From: Massilia sp. MS-15
GTDB lineage: Bacteria; Pseudomonadota; Gammaproteobacteria; Burkholderiales; Burkholderiaceae_D
Reading direction: 5' to 3'
Assembly: GCF_020176695.1 (NCBI RefSeq)
Contig: NZ_JAIWIA010000045.1
Span: forward strand, 1-34,828
DNA length: 34,828 nucleotides
Positions 16,837-25,942 of the stretch are shown here, piece after piece. The notes under the pieces were generated by a model. That model was not told where the DNA came from, searched no databases, and was given only the letters and a program-made list of their open reading frames with translations. Made by a program: the position numbers and the translations under genes. The first letter of the stretch is position 1. Every line of letters starts with the position of its first letter.

Positions 16837-18782
16837 GGTTTGCCAGGGATTTGACGCACGCTGATCTCGCGCAGGAAGAAGGCGAGCGGGCGCGGGTCGC
16901 CCGGACCGGGCGCCTGCGGCGTGGCGTGTTCGAGTTCGATGTCGAGGGTGGCCGCGCGGGCGGCCGGCGGCAGCGGCAGCAGGCCGGCCTGGTCGAGCGC
17001 CTGCCAGCCGAGGTCCTGGCCGTTCACGACGACCCGGGTCTGGCGGTTCGGCGCCAGGTAGTGGCCGGCGATCAGGAGGGACTCGGCCGGGCCGCCTTCG
17101 AGCTGCAGGCGCACGCGCGAGCGGGTGCCAAGCGACCAGGCGCCGTTCCAGCCCGGGCCGTTCGCCTCCAGCGTGCTCCAGCCCGAGACCAGGGCGGCGG
17201 CCGTGCCGGCCTTGAAGGCATCGTACTGGAAGCTGCGCTGCGGCTGGCTGCCGGCCACGCAGCGCAGCGGGCCGTCGATGTAGCGCCAGCCGTAGGCGCT
17301 CGGCGTGACCGGCAGGTCCGGCGCCAGGCGCGCGCCTTGGCCGCATAGCTGCGCGTCGAGCTGCAGGTTGGACGCGTGCACCAGGGTCTTCACGGCCACG
17401 CCCTCGCGCTGCAGCACGTAGTGCTTGTCGGGCTGGATGTAGTTGTCGTGGTTGCCGGCGCGCTCGGCGAAGATTTCCGGTTCCGGATGGTAGTACTGCG
17501 GCGCCCAGGTCAGCATGCGCACCGCGGCCGGGCTGAAATGCACGTAGTCGTAGCGCTGGGCGTGCAGCATGGCCACGGCCTGGACCGCGGCCAGGCCGGC
17601 CAGCACCACCTGCAGTCTCACAGGCCAGCGCGGCAGGCGGCGCAGCAGCACCAGCAGCGCGAACAGCAAGGGCATCGCGGCCCAGAAGGCATAGCGCATC
17701 ACGCCGGCCGCACCGGAGTTCCAGTTCAGCACCGCCAGCGCCGGCAGCGCCAGCGCCAGCGTCAGCAGCGCCGCCAGCAGCAGCGCGCCGCGCGCCCGTC
17801 CGTCCGCGCGCGGTTGCAGCACCGGCAGCACCAGCACCAGCAGCGCCAGCACCAGGCCCGGCACGCCGATGATCATGCCCTGGTTCAGGTCGAAGTAGAA
17901 CGACGCCAGGCGGGTGGCGCCGACCAGGCCCGGGTCGGAGAACAGCCGGGCGATGATGTTGGGCACGCCGAACTGCCACAGGTTGAACAGCGGCGGCAGG
18001 GCGAACAGCGCGGCGCCGGCGGCCAGGCCGGCCAGGTTGCGGCGCGTGAGCTGGGCGCGCAGGTTGGCGCCGGGGCCCAGCGCGCGCTCGTAGTCGAGCC
18101 ACAGCTTGAACAGCGGGGCGAACACGAAGAAGAACACGATGGTCGGGTTCTGCTGCGCGGCCAGTCCGGCCAGCAGGCTGCCCGCGACCGGCGCGCCGCT
18201 GGCATACAGCAGCAGGCCGGCCAGCAGGCAGGCGGCGCTGACGCATTCCGGGCTGCTCCAGTGCAGGTAGAGCACGCCGCCGCACAGCATGAACAGGCCC
18301 AGGCCCAGCCAGGCCTTGGTTTCCGAACCGAAGAAGCGGCGCAGCGCCAGCGCCAGCGCGAACACGGCCAGCAGGTTCACCGCCTGGAAGGCCTTGAAGG
18401 GCGGGATGCCGAGCGCCTCGAACAGCTTGAAGGGTCCGGCCGCCAGCAGCGAATAGCCGAAGTAGTGGACCGGGAACACGCTGCCCTCGCGTCCGCGCAC
18501 GAAGGCGGCGTAGAGCTTCTGCTCGCCGGCGCGCATGCCCTGTTCCAGCAGGTCGAAGGGTTCGGTGAACATGCCCGGCAGCAGGGCGCGCACGCGCGCG
18601 ATGTCTTCCAGGCGGATGTCGGGCGAGCCATGGTCGGCGATCGCCACCGTGGCCAGCGTGTACTCGACCACGTCGCCGCCGTAGTAGGGCTTGTACATGG
18701 CCAGCAGCGCGGCCAGCGCCAGCGCCACCAGGAGCGGGAAGCGCCAGGCCGGGGTAGGGGAAAGGGAGGCTGGAGTCTGCAT
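16833..18782 (-). CDS. GT-C-like polytopic membrane protein with C-terminal beta domain
   Basis: A 649-residue protein. About ten membrane helices fill residues 14-420. The first outside loop contains YYGGDVVEYT (D37, E40), a position used for catalytic acids in GT-C enzymes. The C-terminal 150 residues are a soluble beta-rich domain (ALVSGWSTLEANGPGWNG, TRVVVNGQDLGWQ, GDPRPLAFFLREISV) with the same order of motifs as the C-terminal domains of the two downstream membrane proteins. It starts 4 bp after the UbiA-fusion stop and ends in an ATGA overlap with the GT2 gene. Likely a glycosyltransferase using a lipid-linked donor; substrate unknown. Confidence 0.75.
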   Translation of the reverse strand: MQTPASLSPTPAWRFPLLVALALAALLAMYKPYYGGDVVEYTLATVAIADHGSPDIRLEDIARVRALLPGMFTEPFDLLEQGMRAGEQKLYAAFVRGREGSVFPVHYFGYSLLAAGPFKLFEALGIPPFKAFQAVNLLAVFALALALRRFFGSETKAWLGLGLFMLCGGVLYLHWSSPECVSAACLLAGLLLYASGAPVAGSLLAGLAAQQNPTIVFFFVFAPLFKLWLDYERALGPGANLRAQLTRRNLAGLAAGAALFALPPLFNLWQFGVPNIIARLFSDPGLVGATRLASFYFDLNQGMIIGVPGLVLALLVLVLPVLQPRADGRARGALLLAALLTLALALPALAVLNWNSGAAGVMRYAFWAAMPLLFALLVLLRRLPRWPVRLQVVLAGLAAVQAVAMLHAQRYDYVHFSPAAVRMLTWAPQYYHPEPEIFAERAGNHDNYIQPDKHYVLQREGVAVKTLVHASNLQLDAQLCGQGARLAPDLPVTPSAYGWRYIDGPLRCVAGSQPQRSFQYDAFKAGTAAALVSGWSTLEANGPGWNGAWSLGTRSRVRLQLEGGPAESLLIAGHYLAPNRQTRVVVNGQDLGWQALDQAGLLPLPPAARAATLDIELEHATPQAPGPGDPRPLAFFLREISVRQIPGKP

Positions 18783-18786
18783 GGAT

Positions 18787-20238
18787 TCAGAAAGTGGCGA
18801 GGAGGGCGAGGGCGAGGCAGCAGGCCACGACGGCCAGGCTGGTCCGGTCCTTGCTCACGTACAGGACCGGGTCTTCGTTGACCTGGCCGCGGAAGGACAG
18901 CACCCACAGGCGGCCGAGCCAGAACACCAGCAGCGGCAGGATCCCGGCCAGCCAGGCCGGGCTGCGGTACAGGTCCAGCACATTGCCGGAATTGAAGTAC
19001 AACATGAACACCAGCACCGACAGGAAGGCGCTGTTCACGCCCATCATGGCCACCGGTATCCGGTCCTCGACCGTGTAGCCGCGCCCGCGGGTCTTGTCCT
19101 TGCCGCGCTGCTGCAGGTTGACCAGTTCGCTGTGGCGCTTGAGCAGGGCCAGGCTCAGGAACACGAAGAAGGAAAACGCCAGCAGCCAGAACGAGGGTGC
19201 GATGCCGGTCGCGGCGGCCCCGCCCAGCACGCGCAGGCTGTACAGGATGGCGAGCGCCACGATGTCCACCATCAGCAGGCGCTTCAGGACCAGCGAATAG
19301 GCCAGGGTGCTGGCGAAATACACGCCGACCGCGGCCAGCAGGAGCAAATCGAACGAGGCGCACAGCAGCAGCGCGCCGCCTGCCAGCAGCGGGCTGGCGC
19401 CCAGGGCCAGCGGCAGCGGCAGCGCGCCGGCGGCGATCGGGCGCGTGTGCTTGGTCGGATGCACGCGGTCGTCCTGGGCGTCGAGCGCGTCGTTGAGCAG
19501 GTAGGCACTGGAGGCGCACAGCGAGAACGCGAGGAAAGCGACCAGCGAGGCCGTGAACGCGGGCAGGTCGAGCGCATGGCCGGCCAGCATCGGCACGAAC
19601 ACCAGCAGGTTCTTCAGCCACTGGCGCGGACGCAGCGCCTTGAACAGGGCCGGCAGGGGATGGGCGCGCACGCTGCCGCAATGGAGGGTAGTGCGCCCGT
19701 CGGCCAGGCGGAAGGGCCGGTGGGTCACCGACAGCGCCTCGGCGCAGTCCAGCCACACCGGCAGGTCGGCGCGCGCGTTGCCAAGGTAGTCGTAGCCCTG
19801 GGCGCCATACAGCCCGGTGAGCCTGCGCGCCTTGTCGTGGGAGGTGAGATTGATGCCGTCGCCAGTGGACAGCACCAGGTCGAACAGGCCGAGGTGGTCC
19901 GCGACCTGCTGCGCGAAGCGCTGCTGGCTGCCGGTGGCCAGCACCAGCGTGCGTCCGCGCGCGCGCTCGGCGCGCAGCAGCGCCAGCACCGCCGCGTCAT
20001 AGGGCAGGGCGGCCGGGTCGAGCGTGACCGCGTGCGCCAGCTTCGCCTTGAAGCCGGCCTTGCCCGCCAGCAGCCAGAACGGCAGCAGCCACGCGCGCAG
20101 CAGGTGCTGCTTGAGGAACAGCACGATCGATTCCCACAGCAGGTCGGAATGGATCAGGGTGCCATCGAGGTCGACGACCAGCGGGCGCGCGATGCCAGGC
20201 GCCCGGGCCGCGGCCAGCGCGCCGCCGGGCTCACGCAT
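18787..20238 (-). CDS. HAD phosphatase-UbiA prenyltransferase fusion (polyprenyl-phosphate phosphoribosyltransferase-like)
   Basis: A 483-residue two-domain protein. Residues 18-175 are a HAD domain: VVDLDGTL (D23, D25), LATGS (100-104), K136, and GNARADLPVW where the usual motif-IV aspartate is asparagine. Residues 195-483 are a UbiA membrane domain with LRPRQWLKN (202-210), NDALDAQDD (249-257), HPTKHTRPIAAG and RGYTVED, the pattern of decaprenyl-phosphate 5-phosphoribosyltransferase (mycobacterial Rv3806c). The inferred activity is to attach phosphoribose to polyprenyl phosphate and then remove the 5-phosphate. I chose the ATG at 20238, which overlaps the upstream stop by 8 bp; an ATG at 20247 is possible. 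Confidence 0.85.
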   Translation of the reverse strand: MREPGGALAAARAPGIARPLVVDLDGTLIHSDLLWESIVLFLKQHLLRAWLLPFWLLAGKAGFKAKLAHAVTLDPAALPYDAAVLALLRAERARGRTLVLATGSQQRFAQQVADHLGLFDLVLSTGDGINLTSHDKARRLTGLYGAQGYDYLGNARADLPVWLDCAEALSVTHRPFRLADGRTTLHCGSVRAHPLPALFKALRPRQWLKNLLVFVPMLAGHALDLPAFTASLVAFLAFSLCASSAYLLNDALDAQDDRVHPTKHTRPIAAGALPLPLALGASPLLAGGALLLCASFDLLLLAAVGVYFASTLAYSLVLKRLLMVDIVALAILYSLRVLGGAAATGIAPSFWLLAFSFFVFLSLALLKRHSELVNLQQRGKDKTRGRGYTVEDRIPVAMMGVNSAFLSVLVFMLYFNSGNVLDLYRSPAWLAGILPLLVFWLGRLWVLSFRGQVNEDPVLYVSKDRTSLAVVACCLALALLATF

Positions 20239-23149
20239 CGGGCGCATCGGTGCCGGGCAGCACGCGGTACCACTGCTGGCGCACCAGGCCGTCAAGCACC
20301 TGCTGTGCGCTCTGGTCCCAGGTCAGCCAGGGCATGCCGGTCGATTGCGGGGCCTGGCCGGCGCGCTGCAGGTCGAGCCAGGCGGCGACGGCGTCGGCCA
20401 GGTCGCGCGGCGCCAGGCCGTCGAAGTAATAGGCGTGCTCGCCCGCCACTTCGCGGAACACCGGCAGGCTGCGCGCGATGATCGGGATGCCGTGCTGGGC
20501 CGCCTCGATCAGCGGCAAACCGAAGCCTTCGCCTTCCGACGGCGACAGCAGGGCCGCGGCGCCGCCATACAGCTTGAGCAGCATCTCGTCCGAGATGCCG
20601 TTCATCCAGAACAGGCGGCGGCCCGCTTCCGGATGCGCAGCCATGCGCTCGCACAGCTTTTCCATCATCCAGCCCTGCTTGCCGACCACCACCAGGTTGA
20701 CGTCCACGCCGCGCTGCCACAGCAGTTCGAAGGCGTCCAGCGACTGCGTATGGCCCTTGCGCGGCTCCACCGTGCCGACCATCAGGAAGCTGGGGCGCTG
20801 GGTGAGGGCGGCCAGCACCTGGTCGGCGTCCGGCGGCAGGCCGAAGCTGGGCGCGCTGGCGTCGATGTCGGCGCCCAGGTGGAAGTGGCCGAGCCTCAAA
20901 GGCGCGCGGCGGTGTAAGCCCTGGCTGGCGATCCAGGCCGCCAGTTCGTCGGCCACCGCGCGCGAGATGCACAGCACGCCGTCCGAGACCTTGTGCACGG
21001 TGCGCAGGAAGTCGCCGAAGTACTGTTCGGTGCCGAAGGGGAAGACGTCCGGACGCAGCATCGGCAGGATGTCGAACACCACGAAATAGATGCCGACGCC
21101 GCGGTCGCGCATCGACAGCAGCAGCTGTTCGTTCTGCGAGGTGCCGTTGGTGAACAGGTCGAGGCCGAAGAACACGTCGCCCGGGCGCAGCTCGACCGGC
21201 GCGTCTTCCATCAGCAGCGCGCCGTTGTTGCCTTCTCCGACCATCTGCAGGCCGAACTGGCGGGCGTACTGGTAGCTGCGGTTGCCGCCGTGCGAATACA
21301 CCGGCTCGATCCGGAAGCCCGGCGGCGGATCGGCGATGAGCGACAGCAGGATGCTGCGCACCACGCGCTGGATGCCGGTCTTGAGGTCGGACTGCACCAC
21401 GGCCGAGACGTCCACCAGCAGCTGGCGCGGCGCCTGGGGCGCGCGGTTGAAGGCGATCGCGGCGGCCAGCGGCGGCAATTCGTGGTCGTCGAAGTGGGGC
21501 GCGCAGGCGCGCACCACCTTGCGATAGCTGCTGGCGCGGCCCAGGCGCGCGCAATCCTCGATGGCCTCGGCATACAGGCGGCCGACGTGGGCCGGCGCGT
21601 GTTCGCGCGCCATGTGCGCCAGCGCGCGCGCCGCCAGTTCCGCGCGCAGCGCAGGTTCGCCGCGCAGGCGCGCCAGCGCGGCGGCCAGCTCTTCGCGGCT
21701 GAATGCATCGGGCAGCTTGAGCAGCAGCGCGTCGTCGATCGAGGCGGTGGAACCATGCGCGTTGACGATCGTCGGAATGCCGTACAGCAGGCAGTCGAGC
21801 ACCGAGGCCGAGGTCTCGCCGCGGGTCGAAGTGCGCAGCTGTACCGCGCAGTCGCTGGCGGCCAGGTAGTCGGCGTAGGTGCCGGCGTCGACGAAGCCGC
21901 TCACCTTGATGCGTTGCGCGGCCGCGCTGGCGCCGATGGTGCGCACCAGGCCGGCGCCGTACAGGCCGGGGTCGTTCTCGCCGACGAACACCAGGCGGCA
22001 GCGCGGGTCTTGCGCCAGCGGCGAGGCCAGGAAGGCATCCAGCAGTTCCTCGTTGAGCTTGGTGCGGCCCAGCATGCCGAAGCTGGTCACCAGGAAGTCG
22101 TCCTCGGCCAGGCCCAGGCGCGCGCGGGCAGCGGCGCGCGCCTCCGGCAGCGCCGTCGCATTCTGGCGGCCGCGCAGCAGCGGGATGGTGCGCCAGCCCT
22201 TGGCCGCGCCTTCGCCATACCAGCGCGTGGCCAGTTCTTTCGAGAAATCGGCGTGGACGATGACGCCATCCGCGCTGTCGAGCACGCCCTTGTTGACCGG
22301 GAAGGCCCAGATCGCGGGGTTGCGCCCTTCCTTGCGGTGGGCCAGCAGGCCGGTGTAGCCGTGCGATTCGTACAGCGCCTTCATGAAGCCGTTCGGCAGA
22401 TAGGCTTCGCGCTCCAGGTTGTCGAGCACGCCGGACAGGTAGAAGTCGTGCAGCACGACGATGCCCGGCACCTCGCGCAGCAGTTCGAACATGTGCTGGT
22501 GCGCGTGCGAATTGCCGACGTGGTAGAGCACGCGCTCGCAGCTGTCGGCATGCGCGCGCAGCCAGTCCGGGCTGCGCAGCGGGTAACCGTCGAGGCGGCG
22601 GTCGTCGACCTGGCCCTGGTCCTGGTCGACCACCAGCTCGATCTCGTAGTACTTCGCCAGTTCCGGTATCAGTTCCGCGCTGTAGTCGGCGATGCCGGAG
22701 CGGGCCGGCGGCAGCGGCGACACATAGGCCAGGCGCGGCTTGCGGCCAGCGGGCGCGGCCGCCTGCTGCGCCGCGGTGGCGGCCAGCTGCGCCAGCAGGC
22801 CGCTGGCGTCGGCCATGGCCGGATCGCAGGCGAGTACGGGAAACGGCAGGCCAGTGGCAGGGGCGGTGGCGGCAGGCAGCAGCACGATGTCCGGCGCCAG
22901 GCCGGCCAGCGCATGTTCGCGCAGGGCGGCGCGCGGCGCGCCCGTGGCCGGCAGGTCGAAGGCGCGCACCTGCACCGGCAGTGCGGCGCAGGCCAGGCGC
23001 AGGGTCTGCAGCCAGTCGGCGTCGGCCAGCGGGGCGGCGATCACCAGCCGCATCGGATGCACAAGTTCCCTGGCCAGCGCCTGGGCCAGCTGGAGGGCGG
23101 CGGACGCGTCGCGCGCCGCCAGGTCGAGGAAGTCGAAAACGATACGCAT
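20231..23149 (-). CDS. large GT4-type glycosyltransferase with two transferase domains
   Basis: A 972-residue cytoplasmic protein. A preface (1-130) is followed by a first GT4 domain (about 135-550) opening RLAYVSPLPPARSGIADYS, with RGETSASVLDCLLYG as the donor-site segment. A second GT4 domain (about 585-965) opens DVSAVVQSDLKTGIQRVVR, with GTVEPRKGH and the full EX7E motif in SEGEGFGLPLIEAA. The second domain looks fully catalytic; the first has a less standard acidic spacing. Such double enzymes build O-antigen or capsule backbones. The ATG at 23149 is preferred over a TTG at 23158 that overlaps the FkbM stop. The sugar specificity is unknown. Confidence 0.9.
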   Translation of the reverse strand: MRIVFDFLDLAARDASAALQLAQALARELVHPMRLVIAAPLADADWLQTLRLACAALPVQVRAFDLPATGAPRAALREHALAGLAPDIVLLPAATAPATGLPFPVLACDPAMADASGLLAQLAATAAQQAAAPAGRKPRLAYVSPLPPARSGIADYSAELIPELAKYYEIELVVDQDQGQVDDRRLDGYPLRSPDWLRAHADSCERVLYHVGNSHAHQHMFELLREVPGIVVLHDFYLSGVLDNLEREAYLPNGFMKALYESHGYTGLLAHRKEGRNPAIWAFPVNKGVLDSADGVIVHADFSKELATRWYGEGAAKGWRTIPLLRGRQNATALPEARAAARARLGLAEDDFLVTSFGMLGRTKLNEELLDAFLASPLAQDPRCRLVFVGENDPGLYGAGLVRTIGASAAAQRIKVSGFVDAGTYADYLAASDCAVQLRTSTRGETSASVLDCLLYGIPTIVNAHGSTASIDDALLLKLPDAFSREELAAALARLRGEPALRAELAARALAHMAREHAPAHVGRLYAEAIEDCARLGRASSYRKVVRACAPHFDDHELPPLAAAIAFNRAPQAPRQLLVDVSAVVQSDLKTGIQRVVRSILLSLIADPPPGFRIEPVYSHGGNRSYQYARQFGLQMVGEGNNGALLMEDAPVELRPGDVFFGLDLFTNGTSQNEQLLLSMRDRGVGIYFVVFDILPMLRPDVFPFGTEQYFGDFLRTVHKVSDGVLCISRAVADELAAWIASQGLHRRAPLRLGHFHLGADIDASAPSFGLPPDADQVLAALTQRPSFLMVGTVEPRKGHTQSLDAFELLWQRGVDVNLVVVGKQGWMMEKLCERMAAHPEAGRRLFWMNGISDEMLLKLYGGAAALLSPSEGEGFGLPLIEAAQHGIPIIARSLPVFREVAGEHAYYFDGLAPRDLADAVAAWLDLQRAGQAPQSTGMPWLTWDQSAQQVLDGLVRQQWYRVLPGTDAPDA

Positions 23150-23154
23150 GCTGG

Positions 23155-24711
23155 TCAACCGGCTGGACGGGCGGGGTGGCTGGCGCGGGCGCGGCGCAGG
23201 TCGGCCATGGCCGTGCGCACCGAGACCGGCAAGCCCTTGAATTCATCGGGAACGGCGGCTGTCACGGCAGCCACGGCGGCGGCCATCTGCGGCGCCGCCA
23301 CCGGGTCGGGCGCGGCCTGCCTGATCGCGGACAGCGAGGCGCTGACGCGCTGGCCCAGGCGCGGGTAGCGCAGCAGGACCGGGATCAGGAGCCGGCGCAG
23401 GCGCTCGTTGCCGGTAATGCGGTTGAGCGCGCGCCGTACCAGGGCGGACGGGCGCTGCCGGCGCAGGTGGTGCACCAGCAGACCGGCTGCGCGCAGCGGC
23501 GCCGTCAGGCGCCAGGACGTGCTGGCGCGGGTGGCCAGCAGATCGCGCTCGATGCCGTGCGCCCATTCGCTCAGGTGGTGGCTGCTGGCCAGCGAGTCGG
23601 CCAGCGCGGCCTGCAGGGCCGCTTTCTCGGCCTCCGCCTGGCTGCGCAGGGAAACCAGTTCGGCCTCGGTGCGTATCCGCAGCTGCTCGGCCTGCTCCTC
23701 GGCCTGGCGCGTCGCGTGCTCGGCATTGAGCGCCGCTTTTTCCGCTTCCAGCCGGCCGCGGTCGGCGGCCGCCAGCCCGAGCTCGGCCTGGCGGCGGTCG
23801 TGCTCGGCCTGGCGGCGCGCCAGTTCGGCTTCGCGCCTTTCCTGGTCGGCCTGGCGCCTTTCCTGCTCGGCGCCGTCCGCGCGCAGCAGGGCGTGGTCGG
23901 CTTCCTTGCGCAGCTGTTCGGCCTGGCGCGCGGTGGTGTTCACGGCCACCGCCAGTTCGGCCGCATGGCGCTCGGAAGCGCGCAGGGCCTGGGTCAGCTG
24001 TTCGCCCGCGGCCCAGGCCTTGTCCAGGTGGTGCGAGATGTAGTCGTCGAACACGTTGGGCGGCAGCCTGAAGGCGTCCAGCAGGTCGGCGTGTTCCTCC
24101 GCCACGTAGTAGCGGTTCAGGCCGTCGAACCAGGCGTAGCGGTAGCGCTGGCCGGTGACCAGGCCGTCCCAGGCTTCGTGCATGCTGTCGCGGCCGTTGG
24201 GCAGCGTGGCCTCGATCACCAGCACCCACGGGCGCCAGCGCGCGAAGTCCATCCCGCGCAGCACTTCGCCCTCGAAGCCCTCGACGTCGATCTTCAGGAA
24301 GTGGATCTCGCCCTGCACGTATTGCTCGCACACCGAGGCCAGGGTGCGTACCGGCACCGTGATCTCGGCCACTTCGTGGCCCTCGGCGCGGTGCATCTCG
24401 GCCACCGCCTTGTCGGGCGAGGCCCAGCCGCGCACCTGCGGCGTGTCGTACAGGGTCAGCTCGCCGTTGCCGCTGCCGGCCGCGATGGCCAGGTTGATGT
24501 CGCGCGGACGCTGTTCCAGGAAAGCGCTATGGAAGGAGGGCAGCGGCTCGATGCTGACGCCGTGCCAGCCGGCGTCGTAGAAGGCCTTGGTGACCGAATG
24601 CTCTTCCGGATCGTTGGCGCCGACGTCGATGTAGAAGCCGTTCTTCACGTGTCCGAGGGCACGCCACAGCAGCACGTCTTCGCCGTTCTGGGAATAGGAT
24701 ATGAAGCTCAT
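23155..24711 (-). CDS. FkbM-family methyltransferase with long coiled-coil extension
   Basis: A 518-residue protein. The FkbM SAM-dependent methyltransferase domain covers about 1-200: SQNGEDVLL, the SAM-binding FYIDVGANDPEEHS (26-39), SIEPL, and FLKIDVEGFEGEVLRG. Residues about 232-392 are a continuous Ala/Glu/Arg/Gln-rich coiled coil with near-repeats of the form RRQAExxRRQAEL (285-311). A basic tail follows, with STSWRLTAPLR (397-407), a motif seen in many O-antigen transferase proteins. It lies 7 bp after wzt. The layout resembles chain-terminating, length-measuring enzymes of ABC-exported O-antigens; that role is inference. Confidence 0.88.
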   Translation of the reverse strand: MSFISYSQNGEDVLLWRALGHVKNGFYIDVGANDPEEHSVTKAFYDAGWHGVSIEPLPSFHSAFLEQRPRDINLAIAAGSGNGELTLYDTPQVRGWASPDKAVAEMHRAEGHEVAEITVPVRTLASVCEQYVQGEIHFLKIDVEGFEGEVLRGMDFARWRPWVLVIEATLPNGRDSMHEAWDGLVTGQRYRYAWFDGLNRYYVAEEHADLLDAFRLPPNVFDDYISHHLDKAWAAGEQLTQALRASERHAAELAVAVNTTARQAEQLRKEADHALLRADGAEQERRQADQERREAELARRQAEHDRRQAELGLAAADRGRLEAEKAALNAEHATRQAEEQAEQLRIRTEAELVSLRSQAEAEKAALQAALADSLASSHHLSEWAHGIERDLLATRASTSWRLTAPLRAAGLLVHHLRRQRPSALVRRALNRITGNERLRRLLIPVLLRYPRLGQRVSASLSAIRQAAPDPVAAPQMAAAVAAVTAAVPDEFKGLPVSVRTAMADLRRARASHPARPAG

Positions 24712-24718
24712 GGGTCGA

Positions 24719-25942
24719 TCAGGTACGTTGGATGTCGATGGCCGGGTCCAGCCAGGCCGAGCCCTCGAAGTGGGGGCGGCGCATGTTCATCACGGTGAAC
24801 ACCAGCGCCAGGTCGCGCCATTCGTAGTTGTTCACCAGGTGGGTCTCGGTGCTGACGATCGCGGTGGCCACCGAATAGGTGCCGGGGCCGAGGTTCATCG
24901 GGAAGGCGAAGCGGTACACCACCTCTTCCCCTAGCGCGACGTTCTCCAGCGGCAGCCCCTTCAGGTGGGTATTGGTGCCGTACATCGGCTGGCCGAGGCG
25001 GTCCTTGATCATGTAGCCGAGCACCATGCGCGGGATCGGGGCCTTGGCCTTCACCTTCACTTCCAGGGTCACGGCCGCGCCCACGTCCACCACCTCGACC
25101 CGCTGGCCGCTCTCGTCGAGCAGGGCGATGTCGCCCACGGTCGCCTCGCCGGTGCCGGAGATGGTCTGGACCTTGCCATCGTCCGTGGCGTTCTGGCGCA
25201 CGGTCTCGTTTTCCCGCTCGGCGATCATGGCGTTGTAGTAGTCCATGATCTCTTCCGGCTTGCCCGCGCGCGCCAGGCGTCCGCCATCGAGCAGGATGGC
25301 GCGGTCGCACACCGACTGGATCGCCTGCTTGTCGTGCGAGACCAGCAGCAGGGTGGTGCCCTCCTTGCGGAACTGGCGGATGCGGTCAAACGACTTGTGC
25401 TGGAAGTAGGCGTCGCCCACCGACAGGGCTTCGTCGACGATCAGGATGTCCGGCCGGCGCGCGGTGGCCACCGAGAACGCGACGCGCATCTGCATGCCGC
25501 TCGAGTAGACCCGCACCGGCTGGTCCATGTACTCGCCGATGCCGGCGAAGTCCTCGATCTGCGGCATCAGGCCGCTGATCTCGTCCACCGTCATGCCCAG
25601 CAGCTGGCCGGCCATGTAGACGTTCTGGCGCCCCGTGAAATCCGGATGGAAGCCCATGCCCAGTTCCAGCAGCGCTGCCACGCGGCCCTGCATCCACACG
25701 GTGCCGGTGGTGGGTTGCGTGGTGCCGGTGATGAGCTTGAGCAGCGTGCTCTTTCCGGCGCCGTTGATGCCGATCAGCCCCACGGCTTCGCCCGGCGCGA
25801 CCTGGAAGCTGACATCGGTGAGCACCCACTTGAGCTGGTGGCGCGGCCCGCGCAGCGGCAGCAGCCATTCGGCCAGGCGCGACCAGCGCGTCGGATACTG
25901 CTTGTAGGCCTTGCCCAGCTTGGAGACGACGATCGTGCCCAT
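24719..25942 (-). CDS. wzt: polysaccharide ABC exporter ATPase with C-terminal glycan-binding domain (Wzt)
   Basis: A 407-residue protein. Nucleotide-binding domain: Walker A GINGAGKST (58-66), signature YSSGMQMR (146-153), Walker B ILIVDE (166-171), H-loop SH (202-203), and the polysaccharide-exporter segment FHPDFTGRQN. Residues about 260-400 form a separate beta-rich domain (VTLEVKVKAKAPIP, LGYMIKDRLGQPMYGTNT, GTYSVATAIV) like the Wzt C-terminal domain that recognises the finished end of an O-antigen chain. The ATG at 25942 overlaps the permease stop as TGATG. With Wzm it drives export of lipid-linked polysaccharide across the inner membrane. Confidence 0.95.
   Translation of the reverse strand: MGTIVVSKLGKAYKQYPTRWSRLAEWLLPLRGPRHQLKWVLTDVSFQVAPGEAVGLIGINGAGKSTLLKLITGTTQPTTGTVWMQGRVAALLELGMGFHPDFTGRQNVYMAGQLLGMTVDEISGLMPQIEDFAGIGEYMDQPVRVYSSGMQMRVAFSVATARRPDILIVDEALSVGDAYFQHKSFDRIRQFRKEGTTLLLVSHDKQAIQSVCDRAILLDGGRLARAGKPEEIMDYYNAMIAERENETVRQNATDDGKVQTISGTGEATVGDIALLDESGQRVEVVDVGAAVTLEVKVKAKAPIPRMVLGYMIKDRLGQPMYGTNTHLKGLPLENVALGEEVVYRFAFPMNLGPGTYSVATAIVSTETHLVNNYEWRDLALVFTVMNMRRPHFEGSAWLDPAIDIQRT

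Noticed and set aside
20292..23246. A 984-codon open frame on the minus strand in another phase of the GT4 gene, plus a plus-strand frame at 20993-23368
   Set aside because: Low-complexity Arg/Ala/Gly-rich translations without motifs. The GT4 frame has two recognisable transferase domains.
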